From assembly GCA_003315655.1 (NCBI GenBank), contig NIZT01000070.1, forward strand, positions 124,001 through 188,000: a stretch of DNA of 64,000 nt, in the 5' to 3' direction. The stretch's first letter is position 1; each line of letters starts with the position of its first letter. A model generated the notes under the pieces. It was not told the origin of the DNA. It was given only the letters and a program-made list of their open reading frames with translations, and ran no database searches. This DNA comes from Candidatus Methanobinarius endosymbioticus (GTDB lineage Archaea; Methanobacteriota; Methanobacteria; Methanobacteriales; Methanobacteriaceae). The position numbers were made by a program, and so were the translations under genes. Of this stretch, positions 56,194 through 64,000 are shown one piece after another.

Positions 56194-57369
56194 TTGCAAT
56201 ACTATGTAAGCCCATTTAACAAGGAAGCAAAATTAAAATTTCCGAAAAAGATTAAAATCTATGATACAACTCTTCGAGATGGTGAGCAAACTCCTGATGT
56301 ATGTTTAAATCCTGAAGAAAAATTAAAAATAGCTAAAAAACTTGACGAACTTAAGATTCATCAAATTGAATCAGGTTTTCCCATTGTTTCTAGTCAAGAA
56401 AGAAAAGCTGTTAAAGCAATAGCTAATGAAGGATTAAATGCTCAAATAATATCTTTAACAAGAACCAAAAAAGAAGATATTGATAAGGCTCTTGAATGTG
56501 ACGTTGATGGAGTAATAACTTTTATGGCTACATCTGATCTTCACCTTGAACATAAATTACATTTGAGTAGAGAACAAGCCCTTAATGTATGTATGAACTC
56601 TATTGAATATGCAAAAGATCATGGTTTATTTGTAGCTTTTTCTGCAGAAGATGCAACTAGAACTGATTTGGACTTTTTAAAAAGAATTTATAAAAAAGCT
56701 GAAGATTTTGGTGTGGATCGAGTACATATTGCAGACACTGTTGGTGCAATCAGTCCTCAAGGAATGGATTTTTTAGTAAGAGAGTTAAAAAAGAACATAA
56801 ATGTAGACATAGCTATGCATTGTCACAATGACTTTGGTATGGCGCTTTCAAATTCTATTGCAGGACTTTTAGCTGGAGGTAGTGGGGTTTCTACAACTGT
56901 AAATGGGATTGGTGAAAGAGCCGGAAATGCTTCTCTAGAAGAGTTAATAATGTCTTTAAAACTTATATATGGAGTAGATTTAGGTTTTAAAATAAAACAC
57001 ATACAAGAATTATCAACTCTTGTTGAAAAATATACAAAGATTAAGATAAACAATAATAAACCAATTGTAGGAAGAAACATATTCAGACATGAATCTGGAA
57101 TTCATGTGAACGCTGTTATTGAGGAACCTCTTACATATGAACCATTTTTACCAGAAATGACTGGTCAACAACGTCAATTAGTTCTTGGAAAACACTCTGG
57201 TTGTAGAGCTGTAAAAGCTAAACTAGCAGAGTGTGGTGTTGAAGTCACCAAAGCTGAACTTTATCAAATTGTAGAAGAAGTTAAGAAAAAAAGGGAAAAA
57301 GGCAAATATATCAATGATGAAGTTTTTAATCATATTGTAAAAACAGTTCGTGCACCTTTTGATCCTTAA
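56194..57369 (+). CDS. aksA: Homocitrate synthase AksA
   Basis: Condenses 2-oxoacids with acetyl-CoA in the chain elongation that supplies 7-mercaptoheptanoate for coenzyme B. The 391 residues have IYDTTLRDGEQTPDVCL, the HxH metal site in MHCHNDFGMALSNSI, and GNASLEELIMSLKLIYG. TTG start at 56194, with GGTGA five bases before it. The next gene, aksD, catalyses the following steps, which supports AksA over 2-isopropylmalate or citramalate synthase. Confidence 0.88.
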   Translation: MQYYVSPFNKEAKLKFPKKIKIYDTTLRDGEQTPDVCLNPEEKLKIAKKLDELKIHQIESGFPIVSSQERKAVKAIANEGLNAQIISLTRTKKEDIDKALECDVDGVITFMATSDLHLEHKLHLSREQALNVCMNSIEYAKDHGLFVAFSAEDATRTDLDFLKRIYKKAEDFGVDRVHIADTVGAISPQGMDFLVRELKKNINVDIAMHCHNDFGMALSNSIAGLLAGGSGVSTTVNGIGERAGNASLEELIMSLKLIYGVDLGFKIKHIQELSTLVEKYTKIKINNNKPIVGRNIFRHESGIHVNAVIEEPLTYEPFLPEMTGQQRQLVLGKHSGCRAVKAKLAECGVEVTKAELYQIVEEVKKKREKGKYINDEVFNHIVKTVRAPFDP

Positions 57370-57462
57370 TCAAAAATTTTTATGAAAATCAAGTTTAACT
57401 ACAATAATTATAAACTAATAATTACTAAAAGATATTGAGAAAAATACTAAAGAGTGTATAAA

Positions 57463-58719
57463 TTGAATATTACAGAAAAAATTCTTTCAAATAAAGCAGG
57501 GCATGCAGTAATTCCTGGAGAAATTATTGAAGTTGATGTAGATTTAGCTATGTCTCATGACGGAACTTCTCCTCCTGCTATTAAAACCTTTGAAAAAATA
57601 GCTAAAAAAGTATGGAATCCTGAAAAAATAGCTATTGTTTTTGACCACGCTGTTCCTGCCAATACAATTGGATCTGCAGAATTTCAAAAAGTAGCTAGAA
57701 ATTTTGGTAAAGAACAAAAAATAAAAGAGCTTTATACTCATGGAGAAGGAATATGTCATCAAGTTTTACCAGAAAAAGGACTTGTTGAACCTGGAAAAAT
57801 AATTGTAGGTGCTGATTCTCACACTTGTACTTATGGAACCTTTGGAGCTTTTTCAACAGGAATGGGAGCTACTGATATAGCTATGATTTATGCTACTGGA
57901 AGAACATGGTTTATGGTTCCAGAATCATATGAAATCGAGGTTACTGGAAAATTACCTCAAAAGACAACATCGAAAGACATTATACTAAAGATTATTGGAG
58001 AAATTGGTTCAGACGGTGCAACATATAAAGCAGCTGAGTTTAAAGGAGAAACCATTGATAATCTAGATATTAGCTCTAGAATGACAATAACAAATATGAC
58101 TATTGAAATGGGAGCTAAAAATGGAATAATGGAACCTAATAACAATACATTGAACTTTATTAAAAACAGAACTGGAAAATCTATTGAAGAATTAAATATA
58201 ATAAAATCTGATAAAAATTCAAGCTATGAAAAAGAATTTTTATTTAATGTAGATGATTTAGAAGCTCAAATAGCATGTCCCAACGATGTGGACAATGTTA
58301 AAAATATTTCAAATGTTGAAGGAACACATATTGACCAAGGTTTCATTGGTTCTTGTACCAATGGTAGATTAAATGATCTTGAAGAAGCTGCAAAAATACT
58401 AGATGGAAACAAAGTTCATGCAGATGTGAGATTAATAATATCTCCTGCTTCAAAAGAAATTTATGAAATAGCAATGGATAAAGGAATAATAAAAACATTT
58501 TTAGATTCAGGAGCTATTGTATGTAATCCTGGATGTGGACCATGTTTAGGTGGACATATGGGAGTTTTAAGTGAGGGAGAAGTCAGTATAGCTACCACAA
58601 ACAGAAATTTTAAAGGTAGAATGGGAGATCCAAACTCTGAAGTTTATTTATCTAATTCAGCAGTGGTTGCAAGTTCAGCTATAAAAGGATATATTGAAAC
58701 CCCAGAAAATATTAATTAA
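57463..58719 (+). CDS. aksD: Homoaconitase large subunit AksD
   Basis: Dehydratase/hydratase of the aconitase superfamily that isomerises homocitrate and its longer homologues. Cluster cysteines are in GADSHTCTYG, and CNPGCGPCLGGH; the IGSCTNGRLNDL motif is intact. About 418 residues. The start is uncertain: TTG 57463 (MNITEKILSNKAG) matches the family beginning, GTG 57454 adds three residues. The small subunit (AksE) is not in the window. Paired with aksA, 93 bases upstream. Confidence 0.88.
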   Translation: MNITEKILSNKAGHAVIPGEIIEVDVDLAMSHDGTSPPAIKTFEKIAKKVWNPEKIAIVFDHAVPANTIGSAEFQKVARNFGKEQKIKELYTHGEGICHQVLPEKGLVEPGKIIVGADSHTCTYGTFGAFSTGMGATDIAMIYATGRTWFMVPESYEIEVTGKLPQKTTSKDIILKIIGEIGSDGATYKAAEFKGETIDNLDISSRMTITNMTIEMGAKNGIMEPNNNTLNFIKNRTGKSIEELNIIKSDKNSSYEKEFLFNVDDLEAQIACPNDVDNVKNISNVEGTHIDQGFIGSCTNGRLNDLEEAAKILDGNKVHADVRLIISPASKEIYEIAMDKGIIKTFLDSGAIVCNPGCGPCLGGHMGVLSEGEVSIATTNRNFKGRMGDPNSEVYLSNSAVVASSAIKGYIETPENIN

Positions 58720-58827
58720 AACATATCACAATTTTTATATAAATTTCATGATTTTATTTAAGTTTTTTATTAAATTAATTATTAAAGTATTTATTAAAAT
58801 ATTATTTATTAAATTGAGTTGAATCTC

Positions 58828-59384
58828 ATGGATAAAAAAAATCTAAAGATTATTGATACAATGAATAATCTTGAAAACAATGAAATTAAATTAAACAACG
58901 TTCAAAAAATACTTTTAGCTACTTGATGGATATGTAAAAATAATACTTGATGTTTTACATGGTGAAATTAGTATTAAAGCTTTAAAACAATAATTTCAAA
59001 AAGCTATTTCAGAAAAAGCTAATCTTCTTAATATTAAAGAAGGAGAAACCATAAATTACCGTGTTGTAGTTATGGGAAAAGATAAAGTTCCTTTAATATA
59101 TGCAAAATCCTATATCCCTATTAAACGTTTAAGTTCTGAATTTGAAAATGATTTAACTAATGTAGACATTCCTATTGGTAGAATTTTAAGGAAATATAAT
59201 ATTGAATCAAGAAGATAAATTCAGTCAGTAGAAATAAGAAGGTTCAGATGAATTAAAAAAAATCTTCAATACTAATGTTGATTTTTTAAGTAGAAATTAA
59301 AATATAATCCATAAAAATGAAATATTAATTTGGATAGAAGAAACATTTCCTATGAATTCATTTTTAGAAGATAATATACAATAA
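58828..59384 (+). pseudogene. Decayed DUF98 (chorismate lyase-like) gene
   Basis: Starts MDKKNLKIIDTMNNLENNEI and then carries at least five lesions: an extra T near 58922 (ACTTGATGGA), TAA at 58991, TAA at 59216, a frameshift near 59240 and TAA near 59301. Joined, it reads NNVQKILLAT, DGYVKIILDVLHGEISIKAL, FQKAISEKANLLNIKEGE, NYRVVVMGKDKVPLIYAKSY, IPIGRILRKYNIESRR and ILIWIEETFPMNSFLED, a methanogen DUF98 protein. Lesion density makes it the most degraded recognisable gene here. Confidence 0.82.
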
Positions 59385-59465
59385 AAATGAAATATAATAG
59401 ATATATAATAGAATATATTATAACTATATAATTATAGAATATATAATAAGACAAAGGTGTTCATT

Positions 59466-60452
59466 ATGGGAGTTAAATTCAAAGATATTGTAAATCCAGA
59501 AATTATAAATTTTAAAGATTTGGATGGTAGAATAATAGCTATTGATGCAGCTAATTCTCTGTATCAATTTTTGTCAAGTATCCGTCAAGTTGATGGTACT
59601 CCTTTAATGGATAGTGATGGAAATATAACTTCTCATTTAAGTGGGATACTTTATAGAACTGCAAATATCATTGAAAAAGGTATAAAACCTATTTATATAT
59701 TTGATGGAGAACCTTCTGAATTTAAAGAAAATACAATCAATGAAAGACGTGAAGTTCGACAAGATGCTGAAAAAAAATGGAAAAAGGCTCTTGAAGAAGG
59801 TGACGATAAAACAGCTATGAAATTTGCTAAAAGATCTTCTAGAATGTCACCTTATATTCTTGAATCTGCAAAAGAATTGCTTGAAATTATGGGAATTCCA
59901 CATGTTCAATCTTTTGGAGAAGGAGAAGCCCAAGCTTCATATATGGTTGAAAATGGAGATGCTTGGGCAGTAGCTTCACAAGATTATGACTGTTTACTTT
60001 TTGGTGCTCCGAATGTCGTTAGAAATTTAACAATCAGTGGTAATTTATCTGATTTAGAATATTTAGAACTTGAAAAAGTTCTTAAACATTTAGATATCAG
60101 TAGAGAACAATTAATAGATATTGCAATAATGACAGGTACTGATTTTAACAAAGGAATAAAGGGTGTTGGAGCTAAAACTGGAATGAAAATAGTAAAAAAT
60201 TCTAGTTTAGAAGAATATATCAAAGAAAAAAATAGCAACTTAGAACTAGAACCAGATGAACTAAGAAATATCTTTTTAAAGCCAAATATAAACACAAAAT
60301 ATATGATTAAATGGAATTCTATAAATGAAAGTAAAATAATCGATTTCTTATGTGAAAAACATGGTTTTTCTGAAGATAGAGTATTAAGTGCAGTTAAAAA
60401 AATGGGAAACTTAAACACAACTCAAAAAAGCTTAGAAGATTGGTTTGGATAA
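59466..60452 (+). CDS. fen1: Flap endonuclease 1
   Basis: Structure-specific nuclease for Okazaki fragment processing and repair. Start at ATG 59466, preceded by AGGTG at six bases; this gives MGVKFKDIV, with the conserved Gly2 that must be near the N-terminus. Acidic metal residues are in IDAANSLYQF, IFDGEPSEFK, GEGEAQASYM and SQDYDCLLFG; the helix-hairpin-helix is GTDFNKGIKGVGAKTG. The tail TQKSLEDWFG is a PCNA-binding PIP box. 328 residues, normal for archaea. Confidence 0.96.
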   Translation: MGVKFKDIVNPEIINFKDLDGRIIAIDAANSLYQFLSSIRQVDGTPLMDSDGNITSHLSGILYRTANIIEKGIKPIYIFDGEPSEFKENTINERREVRQDAEKKWKKALEEGDDKTAMKFAKRSSRMSPYILESAKELLEIMGIPHVQSFGEGEAQASYMVENGDAWAVASQDYDCLLFGAPNVVRNLTISGNLSDLEYLELEKVLKHLDISREQLIDIAIMTGTDFNKGIKGVGAKTGMKIVKNSSLEEYIKEKNSNLELEPDELRNIFLKPNINTKYMIKWNSINESKIIDFLCEKHGFSEDRVLSAVKKMGNLNTTQKSLEDWFG

Positions 60453-60532
60453 ATCAATGTAATAACAACTCTAATAAAAAATATTATAAAAAATCATAAT
60501 TTTAGATATATAAATTTTTATATAATTTATAT

Positions 60533-61216
60533 TTAAAAAGGAGGGAAATATTTTCCGAATATTTTTCTTGCATATTTTATAGCTAAATCAACTTGTTTTG
60601 GATATAAATCTATCATTTTATTTTGAAATTATTCTCTATTTTTTACTTTAGCTAGTATTTTAAGAATATTTAAATAAGTATTAAAAGAATCAGTATTATA
60701 ATTATAAAAAGAATTTTTATTAATTGGAGAATTAGTATCTATTTTACTTATATTTGCTTCATTATTTTTATTAATACAAGGTATTTCTAATGTTTTACAA
60801 ACAGTTTCCCATTCCAAAATATTTTATTCTAATAAGTGGAGAAACAGAACTAATTAAAACATAATTTTCAAGATCTATTAAAGGAGGAACTCCTTGTGAT
60901 TTCATTCTATCTTTAGAAGTTAGTTTTTCATGATTTTTAATATTATAACAATGAAGCTCAGTGTAAAAATCAGGTTTATGTTTTTTAATAAGTTCTATAA
61001 TATGTTTTCCCATGCTGGAATCGAAGTATTCTTCTTTTAAAGTAGAAATATAAGGTGTATTATCAAAATTATAAATAAATGTTTTACCATTAGAAAAATC
61101 AGAATATGGAAGTGATTTAAAAAATCAATGGTTGTTTCACCTTCATTACCATGAATTCCTCCTACAAATAATTTTGTAGGACCTTTTCCTTTATCTATAA
61201 CTCTATAATATGACAT
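60533..61216 (-). pseudogene. Decayed DUF2119 (HGNE zinc-peptidase-like) gene
   Basis: Starts MSYYRVIDKGKGPTKLFVGG followed by IHGNEGETTIDF (zinc-like HGNE at 61142-61153). One A is lost near 61118; the next frame reads KSLPYSDFSNGKTFIYNFDN and MGKHIIELIKKHKPDFYTEL. A second shift near 60820 leads to WETVCKTLEIPCINKNNEAN. A TAA at about 60629 is followed in frame by IDLYPKQVDLAIKYARKIFG and the true end at 60533. DUF2119 is a methanogen family of unknown role. Lesions: two frameshifts and one nonsense. Confidence 0.8.
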
Positions 61217-61516
61217 ATAACTTAATAAAAAAGTTGATTAAATTATAATATTAAATTATAATAAAATATTAATAAAAAATTAGTAAATATTAATTTATTC
61301 AAAATATATATTCATGATTGAAATTAATTTTACTATATGAGAATAATTTTACTATTTAAAAGCATTATTATTGTTTAAAATTATTTTATTTAGTTTATAA
61401 GCATATTAAGCAATTTTTTGGAAAAATTTATATATTATCAAAATTAACATATTACTGTATATCTGGGTGTTAACTCATTTAGAATATGTAACTTATAGAA
61501 GATTATTTCTTCCAAT

Positions 61517-61562
61517 TTTTTGATAGAAGAAGTTCTCATATAATGAGAACCTCTATCAAAAA
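61517..61562 (+). ncRNA. Long two-part hairpin
   Basis: The outer stem TTTTTGATAGA / TCTATCAAAAA is perfect (11 pairs). After a four-base bulge on the left and one base on the right, an inner stem GTTCTCAT / ATGAGAAC (8 pairs) closes on a three-base loop. It is too complex for a plain terminator and has no nearby gene end. It could be a regulatory RNA, a leader structure for the small frame at 61673, or a mobile-element relic. Strand not determined. Confidence 0.45.
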
Positions 61563-61672
61563 TATTTATATCTTTTGGGCTGGATTCTTACATTAAAATC
61601 TCAAAAAAGAACATGGTTACATATTTTAAAAAGAGGCCCAGTATAGCCTCTAAATTTAACAGAGGTGGTATT

Positions 61673-61759
61673 ATGTTTAATTTATTATTTATTCTTTTAA
61701 GAATATATAATTACTATAACATTTTACCTTCTAAAGATGAAATTCTTTTAATCTCCTAA
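61673..61759 (+). CDS. Possible 28-residue peptide
   Basis: MFNLLFILLRIYNYYNILPS then KDEILLIS, a short hydrophobic peptide preceded by AGAGGTGG at five bases, one of the best ribosome binding sites in the window. Two hairpins lie upstream. It could be a membrane mini-protein or a chance frame; there is no known family. Confidence 0.3.
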   Translation: MFNLLFILLRIYNYYNILPSKDEILLIS

Positions 61760-61973
61760 ATTTAAGCAAGTTTTTTATGTTCTTTTTTACTTTTAGATTG
61801 AGTAAGTCCAGCCCTAGGATAATACTTTTTAGCCATTTTATATTACAATTTTATATAGCATTCTAAGTATTGATATTTGATTATATATCATAAAACCTCT
61901 ATAAATTTTTATATTTGAAATAATTAGCTAACAATGCCTAAAGATGATTATAACTAAAAAGATTATAAAAATA

Positions 61974-63224
61974 TTAAGTTCCTTCTTTCCAATCTCCTAA
62001 ATATTCAGTTTGGCGATCAGATAAACTATCGATTTGAATATCCATAGCTTTAAGTTTTAAATTAGCTATTTCATAATCTAATTCATCAGGAGATTTCATA
62101 ACTACCACATCAAGATCATTTTCAACTATGTATTTAGCAGAAAGGGCTTGAGCAGCAAAACTTAAATCCATGATTTCTGCAGGATGTCCTTGACCTCTTT
62201 CTGCAGCTAGATTAACAAGTCTGCCATCAGCTAAAAGATATATTTTTCTTCCATCTTCCATGATAAATTCTTCTACACTTTCTCTTACTTCTTTAAAAGA
62301 TTTTGCTTGATTTTCAAGATCATTTCGATTGATTTCTACATTAAAGTGTCCAGAGTTAGCTAACATACATCTATCTTTCATATTTTTAAAGTCATCTCCA
62401 CTGATAACATTAATGTTACCTGTTACAGTAATTAATAGATCAGCATGTTTTACAGCTTCATTTACTGGCATTACCCTATAACCATCCATTCTTGCTTCAA
62501 GAGCTCTTATTGCATCTACTTCTGTTACAATAACATTAGCTCCAAGACCATCTGCCCTAGTAGCTACTCCTCGACCACACCAACCATAACCACAGACAAC
62601 AACAGTTTTACCTGCAATTAACATATTAGTAGTTCCCATAATAGCATCAAATGAAGATTGACCAGTTCCATATCTGTTATCAAAGAGATACTTTGTATAA
62701 GCATCATTTACAGCTATAAGTGGAATTTTTAAAGTTCCATCAGCATGCATAGCTTCTAATCTATGTACACCAGTAGTGGTTTCTTCACAAGCACCCATTA
62801 CATTACCAAGGAGTTCTTTTCTTTGTTGATGAAGAACCAATATCATATCAGCACCATCATCAATAATAATATCTGGTTTATGATCAAGAACATCATTTAA
62901 AGTTTCATAATATTCTTCTTCTGTTTCTTCTCTCCAACCATACATATTAAGTCCTAAAGCAGCTCCACCAGCTGTAGCATCGTCATGAGTAGATAATGGA
63001 TTACATCCAGTCATTGCAACTTCAGCTCCACCAGCTTGAAGAGTTAATCCAAGATTAATAGTTTTTGGCTCTAAATGAAGACAAGATCCAATAGTTATTC
63101 CTTCAAAAGGTTGTGTCCGTTCAAATTCTTTTTTAATATGTTCAAGAACAGGCATGTGTTTTTGAACCCATTCACTTTTTCTAATTCCTTCATCAGCTAG
63201 ACTCATATCTCTTACTTTACTCAT
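61974..63224 (-). CDS. ahcY: S-adenosylhomocysteinase family enzyme
   Basis: Hydrolyses S-adenosylhomocysteine, which SAM methyltransferases release, using bound NAD. The NAD site is VVCGYGWCGRGVATRADGLG; substrate-pocket segments are HLEPKTINLGLTLQAGGAEV, DDGADMILVLH and NSGHFNVEI. The protein is 416 residues and lacks the insertion of eukaryotic forms. In Methanocaldococcus the homologue prefers S-inosylhomocysteine, so the true substrate is open. ATG 63224 (MSKVRDMSL) has GTGAT about four bases before it; upstream starts at 63230 and 63233 overlap that site. Confidence 0.94.
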   Translation of the reverse strand: MSKVRDMSLADEGIRKSEWVQKHMPVLEHIKKEFERTQPFEGITIGSCLHLEPKTINLGLTLQAGGAEVAMTGCNPLSTHDDATAGGAALGLNMYGWREETEEEYYETLNDVLDHKPDIIIDDGADMILVLHQQRKELLGNVMGACEETTTGVHRLEAMHADGTLKIPLIAVNDAYTKYLFDNRYGTGQSSFDAIMGTTNMLIAGKTVVVCGYGWCGRGVATRADGLGANVIVTEVDAIRALEARMDGYRVMPVNEAVKHADLLITVTGNINVISGDDFKNMKDRCMLANSGHFNVEINRNDLENQAKSFKEVRESVEEFIMEDGRKIYLLADGRLVNLAAERGQGHPAEIMDLSFAAQALSAKYIVENDLDVVVMKSPDELDYEIANLKLKAMDIQIDSLSDRQTEYLGDWKEGT

Positions 63225-63500
63225 AATCATCACAACAAAATCGTTGCCAAAAATATTAGTATAAAATCCATATATTTAAAAAAATTATAATCATATAGGA
63301 ATATTATATTGAAATATACAATGATATACACTATATTATCAAGTTTAACAATATCAAATATAACAAAGTATAATATCTATTATTAATTTATCTTTTATTT
63401 TCATTTTATATAATTATTATCATTAATTAAAAAAGTGGATATTAAAAAAAATCTATTATATAAAAAATTAGAAAAATGAAAAAATTAATTTAAAAAATCA

Positions 63501-63653
63501 TTATTCAATATTACCATTTAATTTTAACATGGTTAACATTTTATTATAAGATGTTTCAACACTATCTGAAGCTACTTCACCATGCGGAGATGTTGATAAG
63601 CCAGTGATTGAAGGTGTTCCTTTTAAATTTAAAACATCTTCTAATACACCATC
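63501..63653 (-). pseudogene. C-terminal fragment of an unknown protein
   Basis: An open frame of 50 codons without a start codon: DGVLEDVLNLKGTPSITGLS, then TSPHGEVASDSVETSYNKML and TMLKLNGNIE. A TAG lies directly upstream and no matching frame continues beyond it. It has the composition of a real protein, perhaps a regulator of the roadblock type, but I cannot place it. Probably the leftover of a deleted gene. Confidence 0.4.
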
Positions 63654-63841
63654 CTAAAATATCAAATATACTATAATAATATCTAAATAATTATTTAAAA
63701 AGTTTAGAAAATTAAAAAAAATCTTTTTTAAAATTAATAATATTTATAAAATTATTTTTAATAATCAGTAAAAATATCAAAAAATTCGTGAATAATCGAA
63801 AACTATAAATGATATAATAATCTGATAGAAAATAGTCAGAT

Positions 63842-63950
63842 GCCGGGGTGGCTCAGCTGGTTAGAGCGCACGGCTCATAGGGTTTTAAGCAGTGTTCTGA
63901 CTAATTCCTGGGATATCGTGAGGTTGCGGGTTCGAATCCCGCTCCCGGCA
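63842..63950 (+). tRNA. tRNA-Met (CAU) with intron
   Basis: Acceptor stem GCCGGGG / TCCCGGC with discriminator A (63950). The D arm is GCTCAGCTGGTTAGAGC and the T arm GCGGGTTCGAATCCCGC. The anticodon stem CACGG / TCGTG holds loop CTCATA with anticodon CAT at 63876-63878. A 35-base intron (63880-63914) follows position 37, the standard archaeal site. The CCA end is not encoded. The mature length is 74. Elongator Met is likely because the acceptor stem and intron differ from initiator tRNAs; an isoleucine CAU tRNA cannot be excluded fully. Confidence 0.9.
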
Positions 63951-63968
63951 TCTTTTATATCCCAGGAA
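63905..63968 (+). repeat. Intron-trailer complementary pair at tRNA-Met
   Basis: TTCCTGGGATAT (63905-63916, the end of the intron and the first two exon bases) is a perfect complement of ATATCCCAGGAA (63957-63968) in the 3' trailer, six bases after the tRNA end. Confidence 0.75.
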
Positions 63969-64000
63969 CCCATCTATTTTTATTTTTTTATATAATAAAT

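Larger units (their letters stand above)
61217..61973. other. Gene-poor stretch with hairpins and tiny frames
   Basis: Between two minus-strand genes. Contains a long hairpin (61517-61562), a smaller one (AGAGGC / GCCTCT, 61632-61651), a 28-codon frame with a strong ribosome binding site and, on the opposite strand (61762-61836), a 24-codon frame MAKKYYPRAGLTQSKSKKEH plus KKLA without a clear site. GC content is higher than in other spacers. Confidence 0.45.

Overview
The window is very AT-rich and carries mcr, mtr, mvh, hdr and ehb genes plus methanogenesis markers 10 and 14. This points to a hydrogenotrophic methanogen of the order Methanobacteriales, most like Methanobrevibacter. Ribosome binding sites are of the GGTGA/GAGGTGA type and GTG/TTG starts are frequent. 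Genes are separated by long, nearly GC-free spacers. Eleven loci are broken, by multiple frameshifts and/or nonsense codons or as fragments, while every gene of energy metabolism and essential biosynthesis is intact. I read this as a genome undergoing reduction, as expected for a host-associated or endosymbiotic lineage. Assembly indels are the alternative explanation for some single lesions.

Layout. 0-2.4 kb: dihydroorotase, a CooT-like small protein and a broken DedA gene. 3.1-7.2 kb (minus): mvhDGAB, the F420-non-reducing hydrogenase. 8.6-10.6 kb (plus): sufC and sufB/D. 11.1-15.2 kb (plus): an hdrCBA cluster whose HdrA carries a C-terminal MvhD-like domain lacking all its cysteines and whose HdrB lacks one cluster cysteine. 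15.9-18.6 kb (minus): a PRC-barrel protein, CobY and methanogenesis marker 14. 19.2-24.1 kb (minus): mtrEDCBAFGH. 24.5-29.4 kb (minus): mcrBDCGA. 30.3-31.5 kb: the McrA arginine methylase Mmp10.

31.7-39.5 kb is an accessory stretch: a broken metallophosphoesterase, three tandem DUF4013 membrane proteins (the third broken), a broken ADP-ribosyltransferase-like gene translationally coupled to a 55-residue protein, a secreted protein with an internal stop, and a small acidic protein. 39.8-51.1 kb (minus): a complete energy-converting hydrogenase B cluster, ehbA to ehbP, with an ACT/DUF5612 gene in the ehbQ position. 51.4-53.2 kb: a YdjM/DUF457 membrane protein and a broken AstE-like zinc hydrolase. 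54.3-60.5 kb (plus): argG, aksA, aksD, a heavily decayed DUF98 gene and fen1. 60.5-64 kb: a decayed DUF2119 gene, a structured gene-poor stretch, S-adenosylhomocysteinase, a gene fragment and an intron-containing tRNA-Met(CAU).

The genes form one energy circuit. Mtr transfers methyl groups to coenzyme M with sodium export, and Mcr makes methane and the CoM-CoB heterodisulfide. Mvh with Hdr reduces the heterodisulfide while reducing ferredoxin, and Ehb spends ion gradient to make low-potential ferredoxin for carbon fixation. AksA and AksD build the coenzyme B side chain, CobY serves the corrinoid of MtrA, and Mmp10 modifies McrA. The most unusual signals are the atypical HdrCBA set, the concentration of decaying genes, a tRNA intron complementary to its own 3' trailer, and unexplained stem-loops near 53.7 and 61.5 kb.
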